A stretch of 58,728 nucleotides of DNA from Terriglobia bacterium (GCA_020073585.1 JAIQEV010000034.1:1-58728), one strand, 5' to 3'; shown: positions 38,848 to 48,246, counted from the stretch's first letter. The notes: a model not told the origin generated them from the sequence alone. Numbers and translations: made by a program.

Positions 38848-39973
38848 CCGCCTCTTCGCCATCATCCGCAAGGAAACCCGGGAAGTGCTGCGGGACCGCA
38901 TCTACCTGAGTCTGGCGATTGCCGTCCCGCTCATCGTTACCGTGCTCCTGGGGCTGGGCTTCGTTCTGGACGTGAAGAATCTGCCGGTCGTCTTTTATGA
39001 CCAGGATCGCTCCTCGCTCAGCCGCGAATACATCTACTCCTTCACCAACTCGGAATACTTCCGCCTGGTTGGATTTGTGGCCGGCCCCGCGCAGTTCGAG
39101 CAGTTGCTGCAATCCGGAGCGGTGCGCGCGGTGGTCGTTATCCCGCCGGATTTTTCGCGCAAGCTGCATGGCGGAAAACAGGTCGCGGTGCAAATCCTCG
39201 TGGACGGATCGTTCGCGGCCCGGGCGCAAATCGTCAGCGGCTACATTGCGGCGATTGACGCGCAATTCAACGCCCAGTTGCTGTCCCGCTATCTGGCCGG
39301 GAAGGGCGTAGTGACCACGAATTTGGCGCCGGTCTCCACGGAGGGGCGCGTCTGGTACAACCCCTCGCTGGAGTCCAAGAACTCCGTCGTGCCGGGGCTA
39401 ATGGTCATCACCCTGATGTTCTATCCGGGCCTGCTGGCCGCGCTGGTTGTGGTTCGCGAGAAGGAGCGCGGCACCATCTTCAATCTGTATTGCTCGCCGG
39501 TCCGGCGCTGGGAAGTGATCGCCGGGAAGGCCGTACCGTATATCGGCGTGGCCTTTCTGGACTATTTCCTGATCTTCAGTTTGAGCATCCTGGTTTTCCA
39601 AGTGCGCTTCGTCGGCAACTTTTTTGTGCTGACCCTGGCCGCCTTGCTGTACATCACTTGCTGCATCGGAGTGGGCCTGGTGATCTCCGTGTTTTGCAAG
39701 ACGCAGGTCGCCGCCATGCTCGCCACCTTCGTGGCCATGATGACTCCCTCGCTGATGTTTTCGGGGATGATGACGCCCATCGCCAGCATGGACCGCTCCG
39801 CGCAAATGATCAGCCGGGTGATTCCGGCGTCCTATTTCATGGGCATGGCCCGGGGCGTGTACCTGAAAGGGCTGGGCTTCTTCTATTACCTGCCCGATTT
39901 TCTGACCCTGCTGCTGTTCGCCGCCGTGGTCTATGGGATAGCCGTCCTTGGTTTCCGGAAGAGGGTGGGCTGA
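38840..39973 (+). CDS. ABC-2 type permease, YbhS-like
   Basis: A 377-residue membrane subunit. One N-terminal helix (YLSLAIAVPLIVTVLLGLGFVL) is followed by a large extracytoplasmic domain (about 45-170) and then five C-terminal helices, the ABC-2/NodJ architecture. VVREKERGTIFNLYCSPVRRWEVIAGK is the coupling-helix region that contacts the ATPase. ATG 38840 lies inside the end of the ATPase gene; the longer in-frame start at 38798 would overlap it further. It is followed after one base by the second permease, which is homologous (shared coupling-region pattern ...REKExGTxxxL...SPxRxxE...). Confidence 0.88.
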   Translation: MLSRLFAIIRKETREVLRDRIYLSLAIAVPLIVTVLLGLGFVLDVKNLPVVFYDQDRSSLSREYIYSFTNSEYFRLVGFVAGPAQFEQLLQSGAVRAVVVIPPDFSRKLHGGKQVAVQILVDGSFAARAQIVSGYIAAIDAQFNAQLLSRYLAGKGVVTTNLAPVSTEGRVWYNPSLESKNSVVPGLMVITLMFYPGLLAALVVVREKERGTIFNLYCSPVRRWEVIAGKAVPYIGVAFLDYFLIFSLSILVFQVRFVGNFFVLTLAALLYITCCIGVGLVISVFCKTQVAAMLATFVAMMTPSLMFSGMMTPIASMDRSAQMISRVIPASYFMGMARGVYLKGLGFFYYLPDFLTLLLFAAVVYGIAVLGFRKRVG

Positions 39974-39974
39974 G

Positions 39975-41108
39975 ATGCTGCGGCGGATCCTGGGAATGAT
40001 CCGGAAGGAATTTGCGCAGATTCTGCGGGATCGCGCGCTCGTCTTCATCCTCATCTGGGCCTTCACGGCCGCGATTTACACCGTGGGCCGCGGCCATGCC
40101 ATGGAGGTGACCAACGTTCCCACCGTTGTTTACGACCTGAGCCGGAGCCCCGCCAGCCGGGAATTCCTCAGCCACCTGCAGCCGCCGTACTTCAAGTTTG
40201 TCGCCTACCTCGACCGGGAAGAGGAGATCGCCACGTATCTGGATAGCGGCAAGGCCTCCATCGCCGTGGTCATTCCACCGGATTTCCAGCGCATGGTCAG
40301 CGGCCAGGGGCAGGCGCATGTTCAGGTCATTACGGACGGCGCGGTGGCCATGCCCGCCACCGTCGCCGTCGCGTACATCGCCGCGATCTCCAGCCGGTAC
40401 TCCATAGCGGTCTTGGAAGGCCGCGCGGCCGCGGCGGGGATCCGCCTGAGCAGCCTTCCCGGCATCGAGGAGCGCGTGCGCGTGAAATTCAATCCCAACA
40501 TGCTGAGCTCGTGGTTCAGCAGTCTCTTGGAGTTGATGAACATGCTCACCATGGTGTCGCTGCTGCTGACGGCCGCGGACCTGGTGCGCGAGAAGGAGCA
40601 CGGCACGCTCGATCAATTGCTCGTGAGCCCCGCGCGGCCCTTCGAGATCTTTCTGGCGAAAATCATCCCCACGATCCTGGTGGTCCTGGGCCTCTCGGGG
40701 TTCAGCTTCTTATTCGTATTGAAACCGGTCTTCCATGTTCCGATCCGCGGCAGCATGCTGCTCTTCTACAGCGTCGCGGCGCTCTACGTGTTCGCCATGA
40801 CCAGCATGGGAATCGCCATCGCGGTGGTCGCCCGCAACCTCTCCCAAGCCATGATGATCATGCTGCTCATTCTCCAGCCGATGATTTTTCTTTCCGGTGC
40901 GTGGAATCCCCCCGAGGCCATGAGCCCCTGGATGCGCTGGTTCAGCCTGATCTCGCCGCTGCGCTACTTCATCGATTTTGGCTATGGCGTGATCCTGAAA
41001 GGGAGCGGGCTCTCGACCGTAGCGTGGGACATCGCCGGCATCGTGATTCTGGGAAGCGCGCTCTTCGCCTTCTCCCTGTGGTGGTTCCAGCGCAGCCTTT
41101 CCCGCTAA
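39975..41108 (+). CDS. ABC-2 type permease, YbhR-like
   Basis: Last gene of the export operon, 377 residues, paralogous to the preceding permease. The N-terminal helix (ALVFILIWAFTAAIYTVG), a periplasmic domain with VIPPDFQRMVSG, the coupling region LVREKEHGTLDQLLVSPARPFEIFLAK and five terminal helices are visible. The motif MIFLSGAWNPPEAMSPWMRWFSLISPLRYFIDFGYG near the end is typical of YbhR/YhhJ proteins. Together with its partner it would form the heterodimeric pore. ATG 39975 begins one base after the previous stop. The exported substrate cannot be told from sequence. Confidence 0.88.
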   Translation: MLRRILGMIRKEFAQILRDRALVFILIWAFTAAIYTVGRGHAMEVTNVPTVVYDLSRSPASREFLSHLQPPYFKFVAYLDREEEIATYLDSGKASIAVVIPPDFQRMVSGQGQAHVQVITDGAVAMPATVAVAYIAAISSRYSIAVLEGRAAAAGIRLSSLPGIEERVRVKFNPNMLSSWFSSLLELMNMLTMVSLLLTAADLVREKEHGTLDQLLVSPARPFEIFLAKIIPTILVVLGLSGFSFLFVLKPVFHVPIRGSMLLFYSVAALYVFAMTSMGIAIAVVARNLSQAMMIMLLILQPMIFLSGAWNPPEAMSPWMRWFSLISPLRYFIDFGYGVILKGSGLSTVAWDIAGIVILGSALFAFSLWWFQRSLSR

Positions 41109-41162
41109 GAAAGCAAATCGCCATCTGCGCCGGCGCTGGGAAACCAGCGCTCGCCCGGCGCG

Positions 41163-41522
41163 TCAAGGCCGCTGCGCAGCGCTTGCCGGAGAACTGCCGC
41201 CGATGTTCACGGTCATGAGCAAGTGGATGGCGACGCCCACCTTGCCGCTGGGCTGAGGCTCCACGCGCACCACTTCCGCTACGTATTCGCAATTCATCGG
41301 GTCGGTCGGGCCGCTGTAGGGGAAAGTCACGAATAGGCGCATGCCCTTGTAATATCTTTGCTGGTGGCTGACGAAGTACACTCCGTCGCGGGAGGCGTTG
41401 GTGCTGACGATCAGATCCTCGAAATGCTCATCTTGCGGACGCGAGGGCCGCACGCGGAGCGGCCGGGCAATCTTGGCGCGACGGTTCTTGCGCTTCTCCG
41501 TCTGTTCCATGGCCGTTCTCAT
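41163..41522 (-). CDS. PilZ-domain protein
   Basis: A 119-residue single-domain protein with the PilZ pattern: RRAKIARPLRVR near the N-terminus and VSTNASRDGVYFVS (the N-x-S-x-x-G-x-x-F motif). A hydrophobic strand LFVTFPYSG and VVRVEPQPSGKVGVAIHLL close the barrel. It probably binds cyclic di-GMP or is a structural homologue. Starts at ATG 41522 or ATG 41510 are both possible; neither has a strong Shine-Dalgarno. The gene is convergent with the ABC operon and divergent from msrB. Confidence 0.68.
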   Translation of the reverse strand: MRTAMEQTEKRKNRRAKIARPLRVRPSRPQDEHFEDLIVSTNASRDGVYFVSHQQRYYKGMRLFVTFPYSGPTDPMNCEYVAEVVRVEPQPSGKVGVAIHLLMTVNIGGSSPASAAQRP

Positions 41523-41619
41523 ACTATTCTTGTCCCATGTGGCTCTGTAGCGTCAAGGGTTTGCTCTACATCAGATAGTGCAAGGCGAGGGCCAGGCCGG
41601 GCCCAGGGAGAAATAAATC

Positions 41620-42030
41620 GTGGCGGAAAAGATGCGCAAAGATGATGCCGAGTGGAAAAAGCAACTCTCGCAGAATCAGTACTATGTGACCCGGCAAAAG
41701 GGAACCGAACCGCCCTTCTCCGGCGAATACGAGGCCACCGATTCTCCCGGTGTCTACAAATGTATCTGTTGTGGGCAGCCCCTGTTTCGTTCTGGAACAA
41801 AATTCCATTCAGGTTCAGGCTGGCCCAGTTTCTGGGCTCCGCTCAGCGCGGAGGCCGTGGAGACGGAAGTGGACGCTTCGCACGGCATGCGCCGCACGGA
41901 GGTGAAGTGCAGCCGCTGCGACGCCCACCTGGGGCACCTCTTCGAGGACGGGCCGCGGCCCACGGGCCTGCGTTACTGCGTAAATTCGCTGGCGTTGAAT
42001 CTGGAAGAAGATGAAAAATCAAAAGGTTGA
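41620..42030 (+). CDS. msrB: Peptide-methionine (R)-S-oxide reductase
   Basis: Repairs oxidised methionine residues (R-sulfoxide) in proteins, using thioredoxin. All hallmarks are present: [23 protein letters not shown], the substrate loop [13 protein letters not shown], two zinc CxxC pairs (Cys48/51 and Cys97/100) and the catalytic Cys120 in [11 protein letters not shown]. The length of 136 residues is normal. The GTG 41620 start has AGGGAG upstream; ATG 41632 is an alternative. It is divergent from the PilZ gene and ends shortly before a strong bidirectional hairpin. Confidence 0.95.
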   Translation: MAEKMRKDDAEWKKQLSQNQYYVTRQKGTEPPFSGEYEATDSPGVYKCICCGQPLFRSGTKFHSGSGWPSFWAPLSAEAVETEVDASHGMRRTEVKCSRCDAHLGHLFEDGPRPTGLRYCVNSLALNLEEDEKSKG

Positions 42031-42040
42031 AAAGCAAAAA

Positions 42041-42061
42041 AGACCCTCCAGCGGAGGGTCT
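42041..42061. terminator. Bidirectional terminator between msrB and a small minus-strand gene
   Basis: AGACCCTCC and GGAGGGTCT form a perfect 9-bp stem with an AGC loop. On the minus strand it is followed by TTTTTT, making it a strong terminator for the 42100-42360 gene; on the plus strand the tail is CTTCGG, so it is weaker for msrB. Confidence 0.75.
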
Positions 42062-42099
42062 CTTCGGATTCTTGAACTGCTCTGCTTTCCTCTGGTTTT

Positions 42100-42360
42100 T
42101 CAGGCGGCCGGGCAGGAGCAACCCGCGAGTTCCGCGACGCGGTCCCGTTCCCACACGCCGATCAACAGCACCTTGGTGCCCGCCGGGTACTTGAAGATGT
42201 AATAGACATTCATGGGCCCTTCGACCTCGAAGAAACCCGGGCGGCGCGTGTCCGCGCGCATCGGCGCTCCCATCTCCAGCAGCACCTGCAGTTCGGCGAG
42301 CTGCTCCTCGGAGTGGTTTCGCAGGTCCTCGACCCGTGGCCGTTGTTTCTGGATATTCAT
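42100..42360 (-). CDS. Small hypothetical protein, 86 aa
   Basis: ATG 42360 is chosen because the residues from there on look like a compact protein, while the upstream extension is low in quality. The sequence has a charged helical N-terminus (RVEDLRNHSEEQLAELQVLLEMGA), then FFEVEGPMNVYYIFKYPAGTKVLLIGVWERD, which reads as three beta strands, and a C-terminal AGCSCPAA. The beta part vaguely recalls ParE/RelE-like folds but without their active-site residues, and there is no adjacent antitoxin. Its terminator is the hairpin at 42041. Function unknown. Confidence 0.55.
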   Translation of the reverse strand: MNIQKQRPRVEDLRNHSEEQLAELQVLLEMGAPMRADTRRPGFFEVEGPMNVYYIFKYPAGTKVLLIGVWERDRVAELAGCSCPAA

Positions 42361-42719
42361 AACCGTATCTTTCTTCTGCCTTCTGCTTTCTTCCTGCACT
42401 CTATAAGACGCAAATAAATCGAAAATGTTTCCGTGTCCGCCCAAGTTGCTGTTGTGAATATCTGGAAAACGCCCCAAGCGCCGCTTTGCCCGCCAACAGT
42501 GTAGATGCGGAGGAGCCTCCGGGAGTTACAAGAAGTGCAGCGCTGTGCGCGATTGTACAATCCACCTGGGGGCACACGAAGACCTGGGGAATGGTGGCAG
42601 AAAGACTGGACCAGGACCTGTCCTGAAACAGTGCCTTCGTGCCGTATTACGGGAATACAAAACTCGCTACCCTCCTTTTTGGCCTGACGGCCGACGCTGG
42701 CTTTTCAGGGGATGAAACT

Positions 42720-43010
42720 GTGAACTCCCGCTCCTTTCCCGGGATTCTGGCGATACTCGGCGTATCTTCCCTAGCCGCACCCCAGACCCTGGCGCAGCAT
42801 TCTTTCCTCCCCAGCGATCTGCCGACGGATTACATCCTGTGGGGCCTGCCGGGAGCCGGTGCCGTGCAGGGCCTGAGCTGGAACGGTTGCGGGCACGCGA
42901 GGGGCATCGTGCCGGCGCCCGACGATTCCTATGGAATGCAACTGACCCTGCACCTCCACGCCGGCCCCGCCCGGACGGAGTTTTATCTTCCAGCACGTTA
43001 CTATCTGTAA
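42720..43010 (+). CDS. Possible small exported protein
   Basis: GTG 42720 has AGGGGA 7 bases upstream and starts a 96-residue protein with a plausible signal peptide (MNSRSFPGILAILGVSSLA, cleavage near TLAQ). The mature 70 residues are Gly/Pro/His-rich (LPTDYILWGLPGAGAVQG, LTLHLHAGPARTEFYLPARYYL). Third-position base use in the second half resembles coding DNA. I recognise no family, and the opposite-strand frame here is clearly a shadow. Existence of the gene is a moderate inference; function unknown. Confidence 0.42.
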   Translation: MNSRSFPGILAILGVSSLAAPQTLAQHSFLPSDLPTDYILWGLPGAGAVQGLSWNGCGHARGIVPAPDDSYGMQLTLHLHAGPARTEFYLPARYYL

Positions 43011-43081
43011 AGATACTTGCGCGTCCGCCTCTGAATTGAGATAGTTGTGGATAATCCTCTCGACGACATGGAGACGGTCCG

Positions 43082-43282
43082 GTGAAAAAAGAGCAAAAAA
43101 AGAAAGCTTCCTTCGGCAAAGACCGCCGACGCAAGCATCATCATTTCCTGGTAACCGTGTATTACGCGGACGGCGAGAAGTTCGGCCGCGTTTATACCGA
43201 CAAGGGCAAGGCCACGCGCTTTGCCGAGCGCCAGAGAAGGTCGCCGGTCGTCAAGAGCGCCCGCATCACGCAGGTTTCCTGA
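43082..43282 (+). CDS. Small basic protein, 66 aa
   Basis: The GTG 43082 start is preceded by GGAGACGG. The product is strongly basic (MKKEQKKKASFGKDRRRKHHH at the N-terminus, about 20 Lys/Arg/His in 66 residues) with an ordered core FLVTVYYADGEKFGRVYTDKG and KATRFAERQRRSP. It could bind nucleic acid, but no named domain is visible. It lies about 105 bases upstream of tRNA-Gly, which has its own promoter. Confidence 0.55.
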   Translation: MKKEQKKKASFGKDRRRKHHHFLVTVYYADGEKFGRVYTDKGKATRFAERQRRSPVVKSARITQVS

Positions 43283-43346
43283 CAACCGCTGCCGTTTAGG
43301 GCCGTCCTCACGGACTGCCCGTGTACCGATGTGTGCCGGGGGATGC

Positions 43347-43375
43347 TTGTGAGCGGCGCGGGGTCGTGTTATAAA
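43347..43375 (+). promoter_or_regulatory. Promoter of tRNA-Gly
   Basis: TTGTGA (43347-43352), a 17-base spacer and TATAAA (43370-43375) sit just upstream of the tRNA at 43389. Spacing is ideal for sigma-70. Confidence 0.65.
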
Positions 43376-43388
43376 AGAAGGGCGGTAA

Positions 43389-43462
43389 GCGGCCGTAGTA
43401 TAGTGGTAGTACGAAACCTTGCCAAGGTTTAGGTGTGGGTTCGATTCCCATCGGCCGCTCCA
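43389..43462 (+). tRNA. tRNA-Gly (anticodon GCC)
   Basis: A cloverleaf with acceptor stem GCGGCCG/CGGCCGC, D-arm around TAGTATAGTGGTAGTA, anticodon arm ACCTTGCCAAGGT with anticodon GCC, T-arm GTGGGTTCGATTCCCAT, discriminator T and an encoded CCA (43460-43462). Reads GGC/GGU glycine codons. Confidence 0.96.
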
Positions 43463-43569
43463 GTTTCTCTCCCGCGTTTTCCTCAGCCCGTCTTTCTTTC
43501 CCTGCGTTTTCCGCGTGAAATTTGCCCGGCCCTGCCGTTACAATCCTTTCCCGGCGGTCTCCGGTACTC

Positions 43570-44241
43570 ATGGAAAAAATCATCGTCGCTGTCGGCAGCC
43601 TGCGCCGCCCCAAACTCAACGCCGTCTGGGAAGCGCTGAGCATTTTCGGACCGGCGCTCGATCCCCACGTGCTCTTTGAGGTGACCGGCGTGGAAGTGCC
43701 CAGCGGCGTGGGCCACACCCCGGTCAGCCGCGAAGAGCTGATGCGCGGGGCGCGGCAGCGCGCCGAGGCCCTGGTGCCCATCGCCCGCGAGCGCGGCGAA
43801 TCCTGGCGCTATTTCGTGGGCCTCGAGGGCGGCCTCGACGTGGTGCCGGAAGAAGGGCGGCGGCGCGTCTTTCTGGAGAGCTGGGCTTACGCCAGCGATG
43901 GCGCGCGGGGCTACTTCGGCCGCTCCGGGGGGATCGAGGTGCCGGAGGCGCTGGCTGAGGAAGTGCTTGTGCACGGCGTCGAGCTGTCCGCGGCCATCGA
44001 GCGCTTCGTGCTGGCCATGAGCGCCAGCCGCTCCGCGGTGTCCGCGGATGCCGAGCGCTATGCGCGCGAAATGAACGCCGACCGCTTTGGGGCGGCGGGA
44101 ATTCGCGATGCCCAGGGCGCCTGGGGCGTGCTTTCGGCCAACCTCATCACCCGCCAGGACGCCTTTCGCGTGGCGGTGATGAGCGCCTTCGCCCCGTTCT
44201 ATAACGCGAAGATGTACCGCACGCCTCCGGCGGCGGGATAG
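43570..44241 (+). CDS. Non-canonical purine NTP phosphatase, YjjX family
   Basis: A 223-residue protein of the inosine/xanthosine triphosphatase (YjjX/DUF84) family, which hydrolyses damaged purine nucleoside triphosphates. The N-terminal [16 protein letters not shown] matches the nucleotide-binding V-G-S-x-N/R-x-x-K motif. [26 protein letters not shown] and [10 protein letters not shown] are also family features. The start is ATG 43570, since it gives the usual N-terminus; an upstream GTG at 43522 is possible. Thymidine kinase follows 70 bases downstream, so the two nucleotide-metabolism genes may be co-transcribed. Confidence 0.82.
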   Translation: MEKIIVAVGSLRRPKLNAVWEALSIFGPALDPHVLFEVTGVEVPSGVGHTPVSREELMRGARQRAEALVPIARERGESWRYFVGLEGGLDVVPEEGRRRVFLESWAYASDGARGYFGRSGGIEVPEALAEEVLVHGVELSAAIERFVLAMSASRSAVSADAERYAREMNADRFGAAGIRDAQGAWGVLSANLITRQDAFRVAVMSAFAPFYNAKMYRTPPAAG

Positions 44242-44311
44242 CCGGGGAATCTTTCTGCGATTTGAGAAGTGGCAAAATCCGCGCCACGCGGAGTTCGTTA
44301 AGGGAGCCAGC

Positions 44312-44941
44312 ATGGACATCGTCAAAGGCAACATGGGCTGGATCGAGGTCATCGTCGGCCCGATGTTTTCGGGCAAAAGCGAGGAGATGATTCGCCGGCT
44401 GCGCCGCGCGGAAATCGCCCGGCAGCGCGTGCAGATCTTCAAGCCGGCGATTGACGAGCGCTACGCCGCCAACGAAATCGTCTCGCACTCCGGCCTGGGC
44501 ATCCCTTCCGACGCCGTCGCCAAGGCCGCCGAAATTCTCGAAAAGGTCCAGCCGCGCACCGAAGTCGTGGGCATCGACGAAGCGCAGTTCCTCGGCGACG
44601 ACGTTGTGGACGTCTGCACCAAGCTCGCCAATCTCGGCAAGCGCGTCATCGTCGGCGGCCTGGACACCGATTACCGCGGCCGCCCCTTCGAGCCCATGCC
44701 CCGCCTCCTGGCCATCGCCGAGGAGATCACCAAGCTCCTGGCCATCTGCGTGCGCTGCGGCAACCCCGCCGTGCACACCCAGCGCCTGGTGGAATCCGAG
44801 GAGCTCATCGTGGTCGGCGCCGGCGGCATGTACGAAGCCCGCTGCCGCCGCTGCTTCGAACCCAACCTCGCCCAGCTCAGCAAGGAGCCCAGCCCGTTCC
44901 TCGCGCCGAGTGCCCGCGCCGCCGGAGGCGCCGCCAAGTGA
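44312..44941 (+). CDS. tdk: Thymidine kinase
   Basis: Salvage enzyme that phosphorylates thymidine with ATP (type II kinase). Walker [13 protein letters not shown] (Lys22), the lid/DNA-like [10 protein letters not shown] motif, [15 protein letters not shown] for substrate binding and four zinc cysteines (CVRCGNPA...CRRC) are present. The 209-residue length is normal; an Ala-rich tail of about 15 residues is extra. ATG 44312 is used. Its stop overlaps the GTG of the GHMP-kinase gene (GTGA), so these two are translationally coupled. Confidence 0.94.
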   Translation: MDIVKGNMGWIEVIVGPMFSGKSEEMIRRLRRAEIARQRVQIFKPAIDERYAANEIVSHSGLGIPSDAVAKAAEILEKVQPRTEVVGIDEAQFLGDDVVDVCTKLANLGKRVIVGGLDTDYRGRPFEPMPRLLAIAEEITKLLAICVRCGNPAVHTQRLVESEELIVVGAGGMYEARCRRCFEPNLAQLSKEPSPFLAPSARAAGGAAK

Positions 44942-45948
44942 AGATTGCAGCCAAAGCGCCTACTCGCGTGGATCTGGCCGGCGGCACGCTGGACATCTGG
45001 CCCCTGTATCTGTTCCATCCCGGCGCGGTGACCGTCAACGCGGCCATCACCCGCTACGCCTCCTGCGTCATCGAGACGCATGCTCCCAGCGACACCAAGA
45101 TCCGCCTGGCCTCGCGCGACACCCGGCGGGAAGAGACCTTCGCCTCCTTCGCGGCGCTGGCCAAGGCCAGGAAGTACCGCCTGCCGCTCCTCGCCGAGCT
45201 GGTGAAGATCTTCCAGCCCCAGGGCGGCTTCACCCTGACCACCGACTCCGAAGCCCCCGCCGGCGCCGGCATCGGCGGCTCCAGCGCCATGGCCGTAGCC
45301 ATTTGCGCCGCGCTGGATAAGCTCACGGGAGCAGGGAAGAGCAAGGCCGATTGGATCCACATCAGCCGCGACGCCGAAGCCGTGGTCATCCGCGTGCCCA
45401 CCGGCACGCAGGACCACTATCCCCCGGCCTTCGGCGGGGCCGCGGCCATCGAGCTGCCTCCGGGCGGCGAGCGGCGCGCCGAGCTGCGCGTCAACCTCAA
45501 CGAACTGGAGCGGCGCATCGTCCTCTGCTACACCGGCAAGCCGCGGCAGTCCGGCATCAACAACTGGGAAGTCTTCCAGGCCCACATCAACGGCAAAAAG
45601 AACGTGCAGCGCAATCTCTCGCGCATCTCCGGGATCGCCCAGGAGATGCGCCGCGCCCTGGAGCGCAGCGCTTGGAGCGCTGCGGGAAGACTGATGCGCG
45701 AGGAGTGGGCCTTCCGCAGGAAGAATCTGCCCACCATCTCCACGCACACCATTGACAACATCATCGCCGGCGCGCGCGCCAAAGGCGCACTGGCCGGCAA
45801 GGTCTGCGGCGCGGGCGGCGGCGGCTGCGTGGTCCTGCTCATCGAGCCCGGCGCCCGGGAAGCCGTCGAACAGGCCGTGGTGCGCGCCGGCGGCCAGATC
45901 CTCCCCATGGGCATTGACCGTTCCGGCGTCCAGCTCACCGCCGGCTAG
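44938..45948 (+). CDS. GHMP-family sugar kinase (heptose/fucose-kinase-like)
   Basis: A 336-residue small-molecule kinase. The N-terminal [20 protein letters not shown] resembles D-glycero-D-manno-heptose 7-phosphate kinase and fucokinase. The phosphate-binding GHMP loop is [15 protein letters not shown], and the C-terminal motif is [15 protein letters not shown]. Substrate is probably a sugar 7- or 1-phosphate precursor for surface glycans, but that is inference: no other glycan or heptose genes are adjacent. GTG 44938 overlaps the tdk stop. A diverged copy of the palindromic repeat lies 25 bases past its stop. Confidence 0.85.
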   Translation: MKIAAKAPTRVDLAGGTLDIWPLYLFHPGAVTVNAAITRYASCVIETHAPSDTKIRLASRDTRREETFASFAALAKARKYRLPLLAELVKIFQPQGGFTLTTDSEAPAGAGIGGSSAMAVAICAALDKLTGAGKSKADWIHISRDAEAVVIRVPTGTQDHYPPAFGGAAAIELPPGGERRAELRVNLNELERRIVLCYTGKPRQSGINNWEVFQAHINGKKNVQRNLSRISGIAQEMRRALERSAWSAAGRLMREEWAFRRKNLPTISTHTIDNIIAGARAKGALAGKVCGAGGGGCVVLLIEPGAREAVEQAVVRAGGQILPMGIDRSGVQLTAG

Positions 45949-45972
45949 CAGGACAGTCAGTATCCCTTGGAG

Positions 45973-45994
45973 GCGTGGCCGCGAAACGGTCAAC
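45973..45994 (-). repeat. Dispersed palindromic repeat, copy 5 (diverged)
   Basis: On the minus strand it reads GTTGACCGT-TTC-GCGGCCACGC: two arm changes relative to consensus, so the palindrome is imperfect. It is intergenic, between the GHMP kinase and a BamE-like secreted protein. Confidence 0.65.
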
Positions 45995-46051
45995 CCGCAA
46001 ATCAGCAAAGCACCTGTACGCCAGCCTCCGCGCATCTTAAAATAAGCACCT

Positions 46052-46960
46052 ATGACGTCCTGGCTGGCCATTGCGCTGACCTTCTGCCTGTTCGCGGACG
46101 CGGACGTGCCGGCGCTCGCCCGCCTGCGTTCCGGCGGCGTCCCGCTGGCCGACTTTCCCCCGGCCCCGGAGATTCCCGTCTTGCCCGCGGCTCTTTCCGC
46201 GGAGCAGGAAGCGAAGCCGCAGGTTCCGCCGCAAACCCAGACGAAAGCCGCCACCCTGCGCCCCGAATCGCGCCTCGCTCTGGTGCGCTACGTTTCCGGC
46301 GAGTTCGCGCGCGCTCTCAAGCCGCTGCCCGCCGGCAAGGACGGCTTTCTTCTCCGCGCGGGCCAGCCCTTCGATCCGCAGGTGCTGGACCGCGCCGTGG
46401 CCCGGCATGGCGCCGCCGTCAATACCGGCGATTCCGCGCAGATCACCCGGCTCGAATTCCGCCAGCACGACATCATCATTGACATCAACGGCGGCGGGCG
46501 CATCAAGAAGCGCTGGCGCGACCGCCTGCACATGGAAGTCGGCGGCGTTCCCACCGTGCGCTCCAGCACCCAGGAGGGCGCGGCCCCGGGGCGGCAGCCC
46601 GGCACGGGCAGCACCATCTTCCTCGACTTCGGCAAGCCTCTGCCGGACCTCTCGCCCGCGGAGCTGAAGCAGTTGCTCGCGCCGCTGCTCGATTTTTCCA
46701 AGCAGCACTCCGCCGCCGTGCAGTGGTACGACACGCTGCCTCCGGCGATGAAGCAGGCCATCCAGGACCGTCGCGCCGCGGTGGGCATGGACCGCGAGAT
46801 GGTGGTGGCCGCCATCGGCAAGCCGGAGCGCAAGGTGCGCGAGCGCGACGCCGAGGGCAACGAGATCGAAGACTGGATCTACGGCCAACCGCCCGCCAAG
46901 ACCATTTTCGTGCGCTTCCAGGGCGAGCGCGTCACCAGCATCAAGCAGTTCCCGCAGTAG
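46052..46960 (+). CDS. Secreted protein with BamE/SmpA-like C-terminal domain
   Basis: A 302-residue exported protein with a short signal-like N-terminus (MTSWLAIALTFCLFADADVPALA). A Pro/Gln-rich linker leads to a central domain (YVSGEFARALKPLPAGKDGF, ITRLEFRQHDIIIDING). The C-terminal 60 residues, VGMDREMVVAAIGKPERKVRERDAEG... ending EDWIYGQPPAKTIFVRFQG, match the pattern of SmpA/OmlA/BamE domains (Met-x-x-x-V-x-x-x-GxP followed by W-x-Y). The family name is a moderate inference. It may act in outer-membrane biogenesis. It is followed by the promoter of the glycolytic operon and stands alone on its strand. Confidence 0.65.
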   Translation: MTSWLAIALTFCLFADADVPALARLRSGGVPLADFPPAPEIPVLPAALSAEQEAKPQVPPQTQTKAATLRPESRLALVRYVSGEFARALKPLPAGKDGFLLRAGQPFDPQVLDRAVARHGAAVNTGDSAQITRLEFRQHDIIIDINGGGRIKKRWRDRLHMEVGGVPTVRSSTQEGAAPGRQPGTGSTIFLDFGKPLPDLSPAELKQLLAPLLDFSKQHSAAVQWYDTLPPAMKQAIQDRRAAVGMDREMVVAAIGKPERKVRERDAEGNEIEDWIYGQPPAKTIFVRFQGERVTSIKQFPQ

Positions 46961-47096
46961 GAGCCTCCCGGACCCCGCCCGGGGCCGCCCCGGGGGCCGG
47001 CTCGCCGCGCGTGGTTTTATAGCTAAAACGATTTATTCAAGGACATGTGCGGATGGCGCCGCGCCCGCCCGGCTCCCCCTCCGCGCCCCCCACGCG

Positions 47097-47125
47097 TTGA
47101 CTTTTTCTCCCGGTGCTCCTAGCAT
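47097..47125 (+). promoter_or_regulatory. Promoter of the gap-pgk-tpiA operon
   Basis: TTGACT (47097-47102), a 17-base spacer and TAGCAT (47120-47125) form a good sigma-70 promoter. The leader to ATG 47195 is about 63 bases. An inverted repeat GTTTTA/TAAAAC lies farther upstream near 47014-47029. Confidence 0.65.
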
Positions 47126-47194
47126 GTTGGCATCTGCTGTGCGGCGGGCCGGCCCTTCGCCCCTCGCTCGAACACCATCCACCACGGAGGATTC

Positions 47195-48199
47195 ATGCCC
47201 ATCAAGGTCGGCATCAATGGCTTCGGCCGCATCGGCCGCAACATCTTGCGCACGACGCTGGACGACAAGGACATTCAGGTGGTCGCCGTCAACGACGTCA
47301 CCGACGCCGCGACGCTCGCGCACCTGCTCAAGTACGACTCCATCCTCGGCAACCTGCCGCATACCGTGACCCACACCGAAGATTCCATCGCCGTCGAAGG
47401 CCGCAGCTTCAAGGTCTTCAAGGTCAAAGACCCCGCCGAGATCGACTGGGCCTCGGTCGGCGCCGAGATCGTCGTCGAATCCACCGGCCTCTTCACCAAG
47501 GGCGCCGACGCCAAAAAGCATCTGCGCGGCCCGGTGAAGAAGGTCCTCATCTCCGCTCCCGCCGACGGCCCGGACCACACCGTGGTTCTCGGCGTGAACG
47601 ACAAGACCTACGACCCGGCCAAGCACCACGTCGTTTCCAACGCCTCCTGCACCACCAACTGCCTCGCTCCCGTGGCCAAGGTCCTGCAGGAAACTTTCGG
47701 GATCGTCAGCGGCACCATGACCACCATCCATTCTTATACCAACGACCAGCGCCTGCTGGACCTGCCGCACAAGGACCTCCGCCGGGCGCGCGCCGCGGCC
47801 CTGAACATGATTCCCAGCTCGACGGGCGCGGCCAAGGCCCTGCACCTGGTCATCCCCGAGCTGAAGGGCAAGCTCGACGGCTACGCCATGCGCGTGCCCA
47901 CGCCCAACGTCAGCGTCGTGGACGTGACCGTGTTCACGGAAAGGTCCACCAGCGTCCAGAGCGTGAATGCCGCCCTGAAAGCCGCGGCCAACGGCGCGAT
48001 GAAGGGCATCCTCGGCTACACCGAAGAAGAGCTGGTCTCCGCGGACTTCAAGGGCAATTCGCACTCCTCCATCGTGGACGCCGGCTACACCAAGGTTGTG
48101 GGCGACCGCTGCGTGAAGGTCCTGGCCTGGTACGACAACGAATGGGGCTACTCCTGCCGCTGCCGCGATTTGATCAAATTCATGGCCGCAAAATTCTAA
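47195..48199 (+). CDS. gap: Glyceraldehyde-3-phosphate dehydrogenase, type I
   Basis: Glycolytic oxidation and phosphorylation of glyceraldehyde-3-phosphate with NAD+. NAD-binding [11 protein letters not shown], catalytic [12 protein letters not shown] with the active-site Cys, [12 protein letters not shown] and the C-terminal WYDNEWGYS are all intact. Length is 334 residues. GGAGG at 47186-47190 precedes ATG 47195. First gene of a glycolytic operon; it is followed by a hairpin (48206-48225) before pgk. C-ending codons dominate, as expected for an abundantly made protein. Confidence 0.97.
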   Translation: MPIKVGINGFGRIGRNILRTTLDDKDIQVVAVNDVTDAATLAHLLKYDSILGNLPHTVTHTEDSIAVEGRSFKVFKVKDPAEIDWASVGAEIVVESTGLFTKGADAKKHLRGPVKKVLISAPADGPDHTVVLGVNDKTYDPAKHHVVSNASCTTNCLAPVAKVLQETFGIVSGTMTTIHSYTNDQRLLDLPHKDLRRARAAALNMIPSSTGAAKALHLVIPELKGKLDGYAMRVPTPNVSVVDVTVFTERSTSVQSVNAALKAAANGAMKGILGYTEEELVSADFKGNSHSSIVDAGYTKVVGDRCVKVLAWYDNEWGYSCRCRDLIKFMAAKF

Positions 48200-48205
48200 A
48201 TGCGG

Positions 48206-48225
48206 GGGCGGGCTTGCGCCCGCCC
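48206..48225 (+). terminator. Hairpin between gap and pgk
   Basis: GGGCGGGC and GCCCGCCC form an 8-bp stem with a TTGC loop, followed by TTCCTTATT. It may act as an attenuating terminator or as a stabiliser that sets gap above pgk expression. Confidence 0.5.
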
Positions 48226-48246
48226 TTCCTTATTCTGGCAAATCCC

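Noticed and set aside
44671-46254. 527-codon minus-strand ORF across tdk, GHMP kinase and the next gene
   Set aside because: It spans three well-supported plus-strand genes and has low-complexity Gly/Ala/Arg sequence.
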